Below, piece after piece: positions 43,382-52,610 of a stretch of 64,000 nt of DNA; the first letter of the stretch is position 1; every line of letters starts with the position of its first letter. The notes beneath the pieces were generated by a model. It ran no database searches, was not told the DNA's origin, and worked only from the letters and a program-made list of their open reading frames with translations. Source of the DNA: Arthrobacter_M sp030063245 (GTDB taxonomy: Bacteria; Actinomycetota; Actinomycetes; Actinomycetales; Micrococcaceae). The DNA lies in assembly GCF_051131705.1 (NCBI RefSeq), contig NZ_CP180316.1, forward strand, positions 248,001 to 312,000, written 5' to 3'. Made by a program: the position numbers and the translations under genes.

Positions 43382-43449
43382 GGTGCGCAAAGCAGGGCAC
43401 TGACCCGCGGAGGACCTCCATGTTCAGCACCTCAGATGCCGGCTAAGCT

Positions 43450-43996
43450 GTGGCCATGGTTGACCATCAGGCTCAAGACGGCTGGCTCCAGGTGGAGGAC
43501 TTTCTGTCCGGGACGCTGGTGAAAGGGGACGATGCGCTGGACCAGGCCGTCAGCACCGCGCGCCGGGCCGGGATGCCTCCGATCGAGGTGGCGCCGACGG
43601 CAGGCAAACTCCTGATGCTGCTGGCGCGGTTCAGCGGTGCGCGGCGGGTGCTGGAGATCGGTACTTTGGCCGGTTTCAGTACCATCTGGCTGGCCCGCGG
43701 GATCCCCGAGGACGGGCAGCTGGTGACCTGTGAATACTCACCCGGGCACGCCGCCGTCGCCCGCCGGAACATTGAACGCGCCGGCGCAGCACACAAGGTG
43801 AGCATTCGGGTGGGCCCGGCGCTGGCACCCGGAAACGGATCCTGACGCGGCCGCCATCCGGGCTTCTCTGGAATTCTTCGGAGCCAGCCCGGCGCTGGAG
43901 GGAACGGCGATCCAGACGGCTGGATCCAAGGGCTGGGACGGCTTCGCTATTACCCCCGTTACTCGCCGTATCCGATCTCGCGGTGAAATCGGCTAA
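43450..43996 (+). pseudogene. O-methyltransferase (family 3) remnant, internal deletion
   Basis: The first 128 codons encode a normal N-terminal half (VLEIGTLAGFSTIWLARG, the SAM-binding loop) up to VSIRVGPALAPG, then reach TGA at 43843. The +1 frame from 43838 to the TAA at 43994 encodes a plausible C-terminus of the same family (ALEGTAIQTAGSKGWDGFAI). About 70 residues with the metal site and catalytic Asp are missing between. The simplest reading is an internal deletion with frameshift. ATG at 43456 or GTG at 43450 would be the start. Confidence 0.8.
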
Positions 43997-44067
43997 CCTT
44001 TCCTGATGACCACTGAACCCGGCCGCGCCCCCGCAACGGGCGCCAACGCAGCCGGAGGACAGCGCTG

Positions 44068-44943
44068 ATGGGGAGGCAACGGACGCCCAAGGCTGGCGTT
44101 GAGTCGCCGTCCGGTGGCTCCGGGGGACCGGCCGCGGGGACCTATGAGATCGATACCGGACGGGCCGAGCTGATCCCGGACGGCGACAACCCCAACGGCT
44201 GGCTGCTCAAACTCAACGGCGTGCAGAGCTCACACGTGGATCTGGCGGATCCGTTGCGGCTGGATTTTGAATATATGCGCTGGATCATGGCCCTGGTTCA
44301 AAGCCGCTGGCCGGTCCCCTCCGGGGGATCCAGGGACAAACTCCGCGCGCTGCATCTGGGCGGGGCCGCCTGCTCCATGGCACGTTATCTGGTGGCCGTG
44401 TATCCGGAATCACGCAACGTCGTGGTGGAAATCGATGCGAAACTGGCGGAATATGTACGCAGCTGGTTCGATCTGCCTCGTGCGCCGCTGTTGAAAATCC
44501 GGGTCGGTGAGGCGCGGCTGGTCACCGAATCGCTGGCGGACGCGAGTCGCGACCTAATCATCCGGGATGTCTTCGCCGGTGCATTCACGCCGAAACCGCT
44601 CACCACCGCGGAGTTCATCGGCCAGGTCCGACGGGTTCTGGCCCCCGGGGGGGTATACGTCGTCAACTGCGGGGATGCCCCGGCATTGACCCTGGCGCGC
44701 CGCGAGGCGGCGACCATCAGCGGTGCGTTCCAGCACACGGCGGCCATTGCTGATCCGGCCATGCTGAAGGGCCGGCGCTACGGCAATATCATCATTGCCG
44801 GCAGCGACTCGCCGCTGGGCCAGAGTCCGACGCTGCCCCGGGAGTTGCTGGCCGGCGCAGTACCGGCCCACCTGTGGAACGACTCCCAGGTGCGCAGCTT
44901 CGGGCGAACGGCACAGGTACTGACGGACAAATCTGCCCCCTGA
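44068..44943 (+). CDS. Spermidine-synthase-like SAM-dependent protein
   Basis: A 291-residue protein with the polyamine-synthase-like Rossmann core: RALHLGGAACSMARYLV, VVVEIDAKLAEYVRSWF, DLIIRDVFAGAFTPKPLTT and LAPGGVYVVNCGD. The family includes spermidine synthases and methyltransferases; no polyamine partner is nearby, so the reaction is open. The N-terminus is Gly/Ser-rich and flexible. GGAGG precedes the ATG. Confidence 0.85.
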   Translation: MGRQRTPKAGVESPSGGSGGPAAGTYEIDTGRAELIPDGDNPNGWLLKLNGVQSSHVDLADPLRLDFEYMRWIMALVQSRWPVPSGGSRDKLRALHLGGAACSMARYLVAVYPESRNVVVEIDAKLAEYVRSWFDLPRAPLLKIRVGEARLVTESLADASRDLIIRDVFAGAFTPKPLTTAEFIGQVRRVLAPGGVYVVNCGDAPALTLARREAATISGAFQHTAAIADPAMLKGRRYGNIIIAGSDSPLGQSPTLPRELLAGAVPAHLWNDSQVRSFGRTAQVLTDKSAP

Positions 44944-44982
44944 TCCGGCATCTGCTGCACCGTTCCCGGCCATAATGGGACC

Positions 44983-45846
44983 ATGGACAGCCGGCGGACT
45001 CCCCAAACTCCAAGTCCGGGAGGCGCTGAACTGCGCTGGTACCGGCGGGCGGCCAGCACCGCGGTTCTCTGGCTCCAACGCGTCTTTGCCTTCGTCAGCA
45101 CGCTGTTTGTCGGCTGGGCCATTTACTGGCTCCTGCTCGCAGAGATCGACGACGGCGGCCGGCAGCTTTGGGGTTTCCTGGCCATCTGGGTGCTGGCCTC
45201 CTACATCCTGCTACCACGGCTGAACCGGATCCTCGCCCGGATCTATGTCCCGGACTATTTCATCGGCAGGACCCGGACTGTTGACGGGCTGCTCGGTGAC
45301 CCGGTCAACCTGGCGGTAATCGGCGCGCCGGAGGAACTGCAGGCCGCCATGCTTGCGGCAGGCTGGACGGAGGCGGACCCGGTCACCCTCGGGAGCAGCT
45401 GGCACATCATCCGGGCGTCGCTGCTGCGCCGCAGCTATGCCTCCGCACCGGTCAGCCCGCTTTTCGTTTTTGGACTTAAACAGACGCTGGCGTTCGAACA
45501 GGAGGTGCACGGGAGCCCCTCCCAGCGCCACCATGTGCGGTTCTGGTCGTGTCCGCCGGGCTGGAAACTGCCCGGCGGCTTCGACGTTAATCTGGTCGGG
45601 GCAGCGACATTCGACAGGAAGGTGGGCCTTTCCTTGTTTACCTTTCAAATCACCCACAAAATAGCCGAGAACACCGATCAGGAACGCGATCGTGTGGTCG
45701 CCGCGCTGCGGAGCGTTAACGCCATGGTCTACACCGTGCGCCACTTCTCCACCGGCTATCACAGCCGCAACGGCGGTGGCGATGCCATCGAGACCGATGG
45801 AGATCTGCCGATTGTCTATGTGGGAGCGCCGTCGGGCGCCACCTGA
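44983..45846 (+). CDS. LssY_C domain membrane protein
   Basis: A 287-residue protein with two N-terminal membrane helices (VFAFVSTLFVGWAIYWLLL, LWGFLAIWVLASYILL). The LssY C-terminal-type domain follows (GDPVNLAVIGAPEELQAAMLAAGW, HHVRFWSCPPG, FDRKVGLS). The domain usually occurs in PAP2-type membrane proteins; here the PAP2 part is absent. Function unknown. Confidence 0.8.
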   Translation: MDSRRTPQTPSPGGAELRWYRRAASTAVLWLQRVFAFVSTLFVGWAIYWLLLAEIDDGGRQLWGFLAIWVLASYILLPRLNRILARIYVPDYFIGRTRTVDGLLGDPVNLAVIGAPEELQAAMLAAGWTEADPVTLGSSWHIIRASLLRRSYASAPVSPLFVFGLKQTLAFEQEVHGSPSQRHHVRFWSCPPGWKLPGGFDVNLVGAATFDRKVGLSLFTFQITHKIAENTDQERDRVVAALRSVNAMVYTVRHFSTGYHSRNGGGDAIETDGDLPIVYVGAPSGAT

Positions 45847-45942
45847 ACGGTCACGGACTGTGCGACAAGTACCACATCGTGTCGCGCCCCCCGGGACGCC
45901 GGCCCGGACGTCCTTAAAGGTGAGGTTCCATGGGGCTCCCCG

Positions 45943-47403
45943 CTACGCCGTCGTCGTCGTCACTTTCTCCCGTTCAACGGCCACCGGCAGAGGCGCGGTT
46001 TCGTCAACCAGCTCTGCTCTCTCCAGGCCCCGGCCCTTGACCCACAGCTTGTAGGCGACGCCGAGCAGAACCAACCATGCCCCGCCCACATACAGTGCCA
46101 CCCTGGTGTCCTCAAATACGCCCAGAATGACGATCACCACGGCCATAAACGCGATGGTGGCGGCGGACGCTGCCGGCCAGAGCGGCACGGGGAAGGCCGA
46201 CGGCGCCAGCGACTCGCGGGCGATCTCACGTTTCATGGCGACATGCGAGGCCAGAATCATGACCCAGACCCACACCGTGGCGAACGTGGCAATCGAGGCA
46301 ATGATGAGGAAGACATTCTCCGGGATCACGGCGTTAAGAATCACACCTACCAGCAGAATGGCAGTCATCATTATCACCGTCAGCCACGGGACGCCATGCC
46401 GGGAGACTTTTCCGAACGCCGCGGGCGCGTGCCCCTGCTGGGCCAGACCGAAGAGGATGCGGCCGGCGCCGAAGATATCGCTGTTGACGGCGGAGAGCGC
46501 CGCCGTGATGACCACGGCGTTGAGAATGCTGGGAGCCGCCGGAATACCGAGCCCCCTGAATATCTGCACGAACGGACTGCCCTGGGAGCCCACCTGGTCC
46601 CAAGGGAAGAGGCACATCAAGACGCCGAGCGTCAGGACGTAGAACAACAGGACTCGGACCGGAACCGTATTGACGGCCTTGGGGATGACCTTTTGCGGAT
46701 CCTTGGCCTCGCCGGCGGTAATGCCGATGGTTTCGATGCCGCCAAAGGCAAACATGACGACGGCGAACGCGGCCATCAGACCGCCGAAGCCGTTCGGGAA
46801 CAGACCGCCGTGATTGACGAGGTTTCCGAGTCCGGCGTGGGCCGCTTCCGCGTCCGAGGTGCCGCTGCCGGAGTGGAATCCGAAAACGATGATGGCCACG
46901 CCGCCGGCTATCATGGCGATGATCGCCACGACCTTGATCAGTGAGAACCAGAACTCGAGTTCACCGAAGACCTTCACGCTGAGCAGGTTCAGGGCAGCGA
47001 GGACGAAAATAATCGCGAGGACCCAGATCCAGCGGGGAACATCCGGAAACCAGAATCCCATGTAGATGCTGAACGCGGTCACATCGGCCAAGGCAACGAT
47101 GGCCATCTCAAAAACGTAAGTCCAGCCGGTGATGAAGCCGGCGAACGGACCCAGGTACCGGCTCGCGTACTGGCCGAAGGACCCGGAGACGGGGTGCCGG
47201 ACGGCCATTTCACCCAGCGCGCGCATGACAATGAAGACCGCGGCCCCGCCGATGATGTACGCCAGGAGAACTGCCGGACCGGCCTTCTGGATCGCGGAGG
47301 CCGAGCCGTAGAACAGGCCGGTGCCGATGGCGGAGCCCAAGGCCATGAACTTAATATGGCGGACGTTGAGCCCCCTGCTCAGCGTGGAAGTAGCTGCTTG
47401 CAT
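45943..47403 (-). CDS. APC-family amino acid permease
   Basis: A 486-residue permease with twelve membrane helices. It starts LSRGLNVRHIKFMALGSAIGTGLFYGSA, the consensus of the amino acid transporter family, with MRALGEMAVRHPVSGSFGQYASRYLG following. The ATG at 47403 has AGG 7 nt upstream and matches the family start. It is divergent from the IclR gene of the hut cluster and shares a region holding two copies of a 16-bp palindrome, so histidine is a likely substrate. That is inference from context. Confidence 0.9.
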   Translation of the reverse strand: MQAATSTLSRGLNVRHIKFMALGSAIGTGLFYGSASAIQKAGPAVLLAYIIGGAAVFIVMRALGEMAVRHPVSGSFGQYASRYLGPFAGFITGWTYVFEMAIVALADVTAFSIYMGFWFPDVPRWIWVLAIIFVLAALNLLSVKVFGELEFWFSLIKVVAIIAMIAGGVAIIVFGFHSGSGTSDAEAAHAGLGNLVNHGGLFPNGFGGLMAAFAVVMFAFGGIETIGITAGEAKDPQKVIPKAVNTVPVRVLLFYVLTLGVLMCLFPWDQVGSQGSPFVQIFRGLGIPAAPSILNAVVITAALSAVNSDIFGAGRILFGLAQQGHAPAAFGKVSRHGVPWLTVIMMTAILLVGVILNAVIPENVFLIIASIATFATVWVWVMILASHVAMKREIARESLAPSAFPVPLWPAASAATIAFMAVVIVILGVFEDTRVALYVGGAWLVLLGVAYKLWVKGRGLERAELVDETAPLPVAVEREKVTTTTA

Positions 47404-47535
47404 CTGCATACCTAACATCTGTGGAAAATGTGCCGTTACCCAGCTCACCACGGACGATGACACTGTGATCACCCTCACGGGGCATCGGTGTCTGTGATTA
47501 GAGACGCGCGTCGAGGGGGACTGTTTGTGCCCGGT

Positions 47536-47551
47536 ATCTGGTATTCCAGAC
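47536..47551. promoter_or_regulatory. Operator site A (16-bp palindrome)
   Basis: Read on the minus strand: GTCTGGAATACCAGAT. It matches the sites at 47604 and 48518 and lies between the permease and the IclR gene. Confidence 0.65.
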
Positions 47552-47603
47552 GCTCCAATGGTTCCATTGTTGTGATGGGACGCACCGGGCGGGGGAGGCT
47601 TGG

Positions 47604-47619
47604 GTACGGTATCCCGGAC
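47604..47619. promoter_or_regulatory. Operator site B (16-bp palindrome)
   Basis: Read on the minus strand: GTCCGGGATACCGTAC. It lies 58 nt before the IclR start codon and probably allows autoregulation. Confidence 0.6.
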
Positions 47620-47676
47620 AGCCGGCCCCCTTCGGCTTCACTTTTCACGTTAAGGCTTTTCCACAGTGAGGACTTC

Positions 47677-48471
47677 ATGAGCGGCACAGCCAAAGCGGCA
47701 TCCAAGGTTCCGGCGGCCGAAAACACCCTGCGGATTCTGAAACTTCTGGCCTCCAAGCGCGGGCCGCTGGCGGCATCCACCATCGCCACCGCCCTGGATC
47801 TGCCGCGCTCCAGTGTCTATCACCTGCTCGGTGTGATGGAACAAAGCGGTTTTGTGCTCCATCTGCATGAGGAGCAACGCTACGGCCTGGGCATCAGTGC
47901 CTTTGAGCTCAGCAGCGCGTATTCCCGCCAGGAGCCATTGTCCCGGCTGGGACGTCCAATGCTGGCGTCCCTGGTTGACGTGATCGGTGAGAGTGCGCAC
48001 CTGGCCGTCCTGCACGGGCGTGATGTGCTGTACGTCGTGGAGGAACGGGCTAAGAACCGGCCCTCGCTGGTGACCGATGTTGGGGTCCGGCTGCCGAGCC
48101 ACCTGACCGCGAGCGGCAGGGCCATTTTGGCCGCTCTGCCGAAGTCCCAGGTGCGGGCGCTGTATCCGAATGCGGCCGCTTTCAGCAGCCGCACCGAAAC
48201 AGATTCCCCGATTTTGAAGTATTCGGCGCTGCAGTCCCACCTGGATCAGGTGCGGCAGCGCGGCTACGCCACCGAAAACGGAGAGGTCACTGCCGGGTTC
48301 GGGTCCGTGGCCGCCGCCGTCACGGACCACGTCGGCTGGCCGACGGCGGCCGTGGCCGTGACCTTTTTGGAGGAGAAGGTCCCGGCCGACCGGTGGCCGG
48401 AGTTGGCCCGGCGGGTGCAGAAGGTGGCGGACGATCTCTCGCACCGGATCCACGGCCGCCCCTCAGTCTGA
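47677..48471 (+). CDS. IclR-family regulator of histidine cluster
   Basis: This 264-residue regulator has an N-terminal winged helix (ENTLRILKLLASKRGPLAASTI, DLPRSSVYHLLGVM) and a C-terminal effector domain (SAHLAVLHGRDVLYVVEERA, SHLTASGRAILAAL, ENGEVTAGFGSVAAAV). It lies next to hutU and hutH, opposite the permease, so it probably controls histidine use; the effector may be urocanate but cannot be told. GAGGA sits before the ATG at 47677. Three matching palindromes surround it. Confidence 0.9.
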   Translation: MSGTAKAASKVPAAENTLRILKLLASKRGPLAASTIATALDLPRSSVYHLLGVMEQSGFVLHLHEEQRYGLGISAFELSSAYSRQEPLSRLGRPMLASLVDVIGESAHLAVLHGRDVLYVVEERAKNRPSLVTDVGVRLPSHLTASGRAILAALPKSQVRALYPNAAAFSSRTETDSPILKYSALQSHLDQVRQRGYATENGEVTAGFGSVAAAVTDHVGWPTAAVAVTFLEEKVPADRWPELARRVQKVADDLSHRIHGRPSV

Positions 48472-48517
48472 CCGGCTGGGGGCCTGAATGGAGCATCCCT
48501 TGCACGGCGGGTCTGGA

Positions 48518-48533
48518 GTCTGGGATACCGGAC
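48518..48533. promoter_or_regulatory. Operator site C upstream of hutU
   Basis: GTCTGGGATACCGGAC is a near-perfect palindrome (GTCTGG, 4 bp, CCGGAC). It lies 96-111 nt before the hutU start and shares its sequence with sites A and B near the IclR gene. Confidence 0.7.
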
Positions 48534-48628
48534 GACTCCCGTGGAAACTTCCTTGGTGTGCGCCTCCTCACGTTGTTTGATTGATACATAAGACTTTTTC
48601 TTCCCCCACCACAGTTTTAGGAGTCGAG

Positions 48629-50338
48629 ATGGCACAGGATCGCAGAGGCGTCGATTTTTCCAAGGGCGCCCGTCCGGTGAGGGCCGCCCGCGGCACCGAG
48701 CTGACGGCGAAGAGCTGGCAGACGGAAGCTCCGTTGCGCATGCTGATGAACAACCTGGATCCGGAGGTTGCGGAGCGCCCTGATGATCTGGTGGTCTACG
48801 GTGGCACCGGCCGCGCCGTCCGCAGCTGGGACGCCTTCGACGCGATCACGCGCACCCTCACCACGCTGGAAAAGGATGAGACGCTCCTGATCCAGTCCGG
48901 TAAGCCGGTGGGTGTCTTCCGCACCAACGAGTGGGCGCCCCGCGTCCTGCTGGCCAACTCGAATCTGGTCGGCGACTGGGCGAACTGGCCGGAATTCCGC
49001 CGCCTCGAGGCCGAGGGCCTGATGATGTACGGCCAGATGACCGCGGGCTCCTGGATCTACATCGGCACACAGGGCATTCTGCAGGGTACCTACGAAACCT
49101 TCGCCGCCATTGGCGCCAAGAAGTTCGCAGCCCAGGGAGGCACCCTCGCCGGCACGCTGACCTTGACCGGCGGCTGCGGTGGTATGGGCGGCGCCCAGCC
49201 GCTGGCCGTCACCCTCAACGGTGGCGCCTGCCTGATTGTCGACGTCGACGAGACGCGCCTGCGCCGTCGTGCCGGCAAGCGCTACCTGGACGACGTCGAA
49301 ACGGACTTGGATGCCGCCGTCGCCAAGGTGCTCGCCGCGAAGGCGGAGAAGCGGCCGCTGTCGGTCGGCTATGTCGGCAACGCCGCCGAGGTGTTCCCGG
49401 AACTTCTGCGCCGCCACAAGGCCGGCGAATTCACCGTGGACATTGTCACGGACCAGACCAGTGCGCACGACCCGCTGAGCTACCTCCCCGAGGGCATCGC
49501 GATGGACGAATGGCAGCGCGAAGCTGAGGCGGATCCGGACGGATTCACCAAGAAGGCGCAGACCTCGATGGCCAACCAGGTGCAGGCGATGGTGGAATTC
49601 CAGGATGCCGGCGCCGAGGTCTTTGACTACGGCAACTCGATCCGCGACGAGGCGCGCAAGGGCGGCTACAACCGGGCGTTCGAATTCCCCGGGTTCGTAC
49701 CCGCCTACATCCGCCCGCTCTTTTGCGAGGGTATGGGGCCGTTCCGCTGGGTGGCCCTGTCCGGCGATCCGGAGGACATCCGCGTCACCGACGAGGCGCT
49801 CAAAGAGCTCTTCCCGGACAATGCCCATCTGCACCGCTGGCTCGATGCTGCGCAGAAGCATGTGGAATTCGAAGGTTTGCCGGCCCGCATCTGCTGGCTT
49901 GGTTACGGCGAGCGGGCCAAGGCCGGCGTGCTGTTCAACAAACTGGTGGCCGATGGCAAGGTCAAGGCACCCATCGTGATCGGCCGTGACCATCTGGATT
50001 CCGGGTCCGTGGCCTCCCCCTACCGCGAAACCGAAGCGATGGCGGACGGCTCGGATGCCATTGCCGACTGGCCGCTGCTGAATGCACTTCTCAACACCGC
50101 GTCCGGAGCCACCTGGGTCTCCATCCATCACGGCGGCGGCGTGGGAATCGGCCGGTCCATCCACGCCGGCCAGGTCTCCGTCGCCGACGGCACCGAACTG
50201 GCCGGGCAGAAACTGGAACGCTTGTTGACTAACGATCCGGGCATGGGCGTGATCCGGCACGCCGACGCCGGCTACGACCGTGCCATCGAGGTGGCCCAAG
50301 AGCGCGGCGTCCGCATCCCGATGTCCGAAGGCAAATAA
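48629..50338 (+). CDS. hutU: Urocanate hydratase
   Basis: This 569-residue enzyme converts urocanate to imidazolonepropionate, the second step of histidine breakdown. The NAD-binding loop TGGCGGMGGAQPLAV is plain, and DSGSVASPYRETEAM and WVSIHHGGGVGIG are urocanase signatures. Length is normal. TTAGGAG precedes the ATG at 48629. hutH follows 70 nt downstream. Here hutU precedes hutH though it acts after it. Confidence 0.97.
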   Translation: MAQDRRGVDFSKGARPVRAARGTELTAKSWQTEAPLRMLMNNLDPEVAERPDDLVVYGGTGRAVRSWDAFDAITRTLTTLEKDETLLIQSGKPVGVFRTNEWAPRVLLANSNLVGDWANWPEFRRLEAEGLMMYGQMTAGSWIYIGTQGILQGTYETFAAIGAKKFAAQGGTLAGTLTLTGGCGGMGGAQPLAVTLNGGACLIVDVDETRLRRRAGKRYLDDVETDLDAAVAKVLAAKAEKRPLSVGYVGNAAEVFPELLRRHKAGEFTVDIVTDQTSAHDPLSYLPEGIAMDEWQREAEADPDGFTKKAQTSMANQVQAMVEFQDAGAEVFDYGNSIRDEARKGGYNRAFEFPGFVPAYIRPLFCEGMGPFRWVALSGDPEDIRVTDEALKELFPDNAHLHRWLDAAQKHVEFEGLPARICWLGYGERAKAGVLFNKLVADGKVKAPIVIGRDHLDSGSVASPYRETEAMADGSDAIADWPLLNALLNTASGATWVSIHHGGGVGIGRSIHAGQVSVADGTELAGQKLERLLTNDPGMGVIRHADAGYDRAIEVAQERGVRIPMSEGK

Positions 50339-50408
50339 CCCCGTCGAGGGAGCACCTGGTGCTCGCTCGATCGGCGGAACCACCACACAACGCAGAAGGT
50401 AAGTAATC

Positions 50409-51983
50409 ATGACGACAGAAGTTCTCGAAACCCGCGAAGTGCTGCTCTCCGGTGCCGGCGTCACGCTGGAAGACGTTATCGCCGTCGCCCGCCACGATGC
50501 CAAGGTGACCATCACACAGGAAGCGTTGGACACCGTTGCCAAGGTCCGCGCCCACATCGATCGGCTGGCGCACTCGGATGTTCCGGCCTACGGCATCTCC
50601 ACCGGCTTTGGCGCACTTGCCAACCGGCACATTCCGGCGGATATGCGGACCCAGCTGCAGAAATCGCTGATTCGCAGTCACTCGGCGGGCATGGGGCCGG
50701 CGGTGGAGCGTGAGGTGGTCCGGGCGCTGATGTTCCTGCGCGCCAAGACGCTCGCCTCCGGCCGCACCGGCATCCGTCCGGTCGTGGTGCAGACCATGGT
50801 GGACGTGCTGAACGCTGGGATCACCCCTGTGGTCCGCGAGTTCGGCTCACTGGGCTGCTCGGGAGACCTGGCCCCGCTCTCGCATTGCGCGCTGGTGCTG
50901 ATGGGCGAGGGCGAGGCAACCGGACCGGACGGGACGCTCTTCGGCGGCTCCGGGCGACCGGTCTCGGACCTGTTGGCCGGGGCCGGGATTGAGCCGGTGG
51001 TGCTGGCCGAGAAGGAGGGCCTGGCGCTGGTCAACGGCACGGACGGCATGCTGGGCATGCTGCTGATGGCCATCGCGGACCTGCGTGAACTGCTGGCGAC
51101 GGCGGACATCACCGCGGCGCTGTCGGTGGAGGGCCTGCTGGGGACGGACCAGGTGTTCCTGCCGGAGCTGCATGCGGCCCTTCGCCCGCATCCGGGGCAG
51201 GCGGCGAGCGCGGACAATATGTTCCGCGTCCTCTCCGGCTCGGCGATTGTTGCCTCGCACCGTGTCGGGGACAGCAGGGTCCAGGACGCCTACTCGCTGC
51301 GCTGCGCACCCCAGGTCGCCGGTGCCGCCCGGGACACCGTGGACCATGCCTACCTGGTGGCCACGCGTGAGCTTGCCGCCACCATCGACAATCCCGTAGT
51401 GCTGCCGGACGGGCGTGTGAGCTCCAATGGTAACTTCCATGGCGCACCCGTGGCCTACGTTTTGGACTTCCTGGCCATCGTTGCCGCGGATGTCGCCTCG
51501 ATTGCAGAGCGCCGCACGGACCGGATGCTGGATCCGGCCCGCTCGCACGGTTTGCCCGCGTTCCTGGCCGGCGACCCGGGCGTTGATTCCGGCTTGATGA
51601 TCGCCCAGTACACGCAGGCGGGCCTGGTTTCGGACAGCAAACGGCTGGCAGTCCCGGCCTCGGTCGACTCCATTCCGAGCTCGGCAATGCAGGAAGACCA
51701 TGTGTCGATGGGCTGGCACGCGGCCCGCAAGCTGCGCCGTTCCGTGGAGAACCTGCGCCGCGTCCTGGCCATCGAGCTGGTGACGGCGGCGAGGGCCATC
51801 GATATGCGCGCCCCGCTGCAGCCGGGACCGGCCGCCGCCGCGGTGCTTGCGGTACTGCGGGGGAGCGTGGCCGGCCCCGGCGCCGACCGGTTCCTCTCCC
51901 CTGAGCTGGAGGAAGCAGACCGGTTGGTCGCTGCGGGTGCCATCCGCGCCGCCGCGGAGTCCGTTGTCGGCCCGCTCAACTAA
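50409..51983 (+). CDS. hutH: Histidine ammonia-lyase
   Basis: This 524-residue enzyme deaminates histidine to urocanate. The cofactor-forming triad is Cys-Ser-Gly in FGSLGCSGDLAPLSH rather than the more common Ala-Ser-Gly. A Cys-Ser-Gly form of the imidazolone cofactor is known from actinobacterial enzymes. YGISTGFGALANRHI (active Tyr), SSNGNFHGAPVAY and QEDHVSMGWHAARKL are further signatures. AGAAGG precedes the ATG. Confidence 0.96.
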   Translation: MTTEVLETREVLLSGAGVTLEDVIAVARHDAKVTITQEALDTVAKVRAHIDRLAHSDVPAYGISTGFGALANRHIPADMRTQLQKSLIRSHSAGMGPAVEREVVRALMFLRAKTLASGRTGIRPVVVQTMVDVLNAGITPVVREFGSLGCSGDLAPLSHCALVLMGEGEATGPDGTLFGGSGRPVSDLLAGAGIEPVVLAEKEGLALVNGTDGMLGMLLMAIADLRELLATADITAALSVEGLLGTDQVFLPELHAALRPHPGQAASADNMFRVLSGSAIVASHRVGDSRVQDAYSLRCAPQVAGAARDTVDHAYLVATRELAATIDNPVVLPDGRVSSNGNFHGAPVAYVLDFLAIVAADVASIAERRTDRMLDPARSHGLPAFLAGDPGVDSGLMIAQYTQAGLVSDSKRLAVPASVDSIPSSAMQEDHVSMGWHAARKLRRSVENLRRVLAIELVTAARAIDMRAPLQPGPAAAAVLAVLRGSVAGPGADRFLSPELEEADRLVAAGAIRAAAESVVGPLN

Positions 51984-52089
51984 CACCCGGACCGAAAGCA
52001 GCGGCCTGACCCGACGCCGCGCTCTGCCGCTACTGACGGCGGAGTGCGGCGGCCCGCCATCATCGTGCCCGCAACGAAGGAGTTGCCTC

Positions 52090-52428
52090 ATGACAGATCC
52101 AACTGATGCCACCCGGCAGGATCGCGTGGCCGCGGCGGACTGCACCACGCTGATCCCGCCGGGAGCGGAAGCCTCGAAGGAGCCCTCGATGGCAGGGGCG
52201 AAGTTAAAGAGCTGGGCCTGCTTGGTGATCGGTGAAAGCGTTGAAATCGTCAGGGGTGCCAAGGTGGTCTGCGCCGGCTATGTCGACGATGTTTCGCTCA
52301 GCGGGAACGTCCTCTGGATCGGGCCCTTTGGCTCCTCAGACCGCCTGCTGTTCGTGGCCGACGACGGCGTCCGCGTGCGCCGGATGCAGCGACCTTTAAG
52401 GCGCCCTTATTTCGGGCGGCGGGGATGA
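52090..52428 (+). CDS. Hypothetical protein after hutH
   Basis: A 112-residue protein of unknown function. The N-terminal third is polar and probably disordered. The rest looks like a small beta barrel (ACLVIGESVEIVRGAKVVCAGYVDDVSLSGNVLWIGPFG, RLLFVADDGVRVRR), somewhat like SH3-type folds. GAAGGAG precedes the ATG at 52090. It lies between hutH and hutG; a histidine-related role is not supported by sequence. Confidence 0.7.
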   Translation: MTDPTDATRQDRVAAADCTTLIPPGAEASKEPSMAGAKLKSWACLVIGESVEIVRGAKVVCAGYVDDVSLSGNVLWIGPFGSSDRLLFVADDGVRVRRMQRPLRRPYFGRRG

Positions 52429-52610
52429 CCGAAACTACGGCCTGCCGCGGGGACCGGCTCAAAGGTAGGCTGCCCGGGCACCCGTGAAATCCACGGCTAC
52501 AACGCCCAGCTTGGCTACCAGGTACTCGGGCCAGCGTAAGGGCGGTTGGCACGGCCGACGGCGGCGACGTCAGCAGGGCTCTCTAACTGCGTGGGCCTCG
52601 GCAACGGCTC

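Noticed and set aside
50349..50363. Palindrome GAGCACCTGGTGCTC between hutU and hutH as an IclR site
   Set aside because: It does not match the 16-bp operator family, and no T-run follows it, so neither operator nor terminator is supported.
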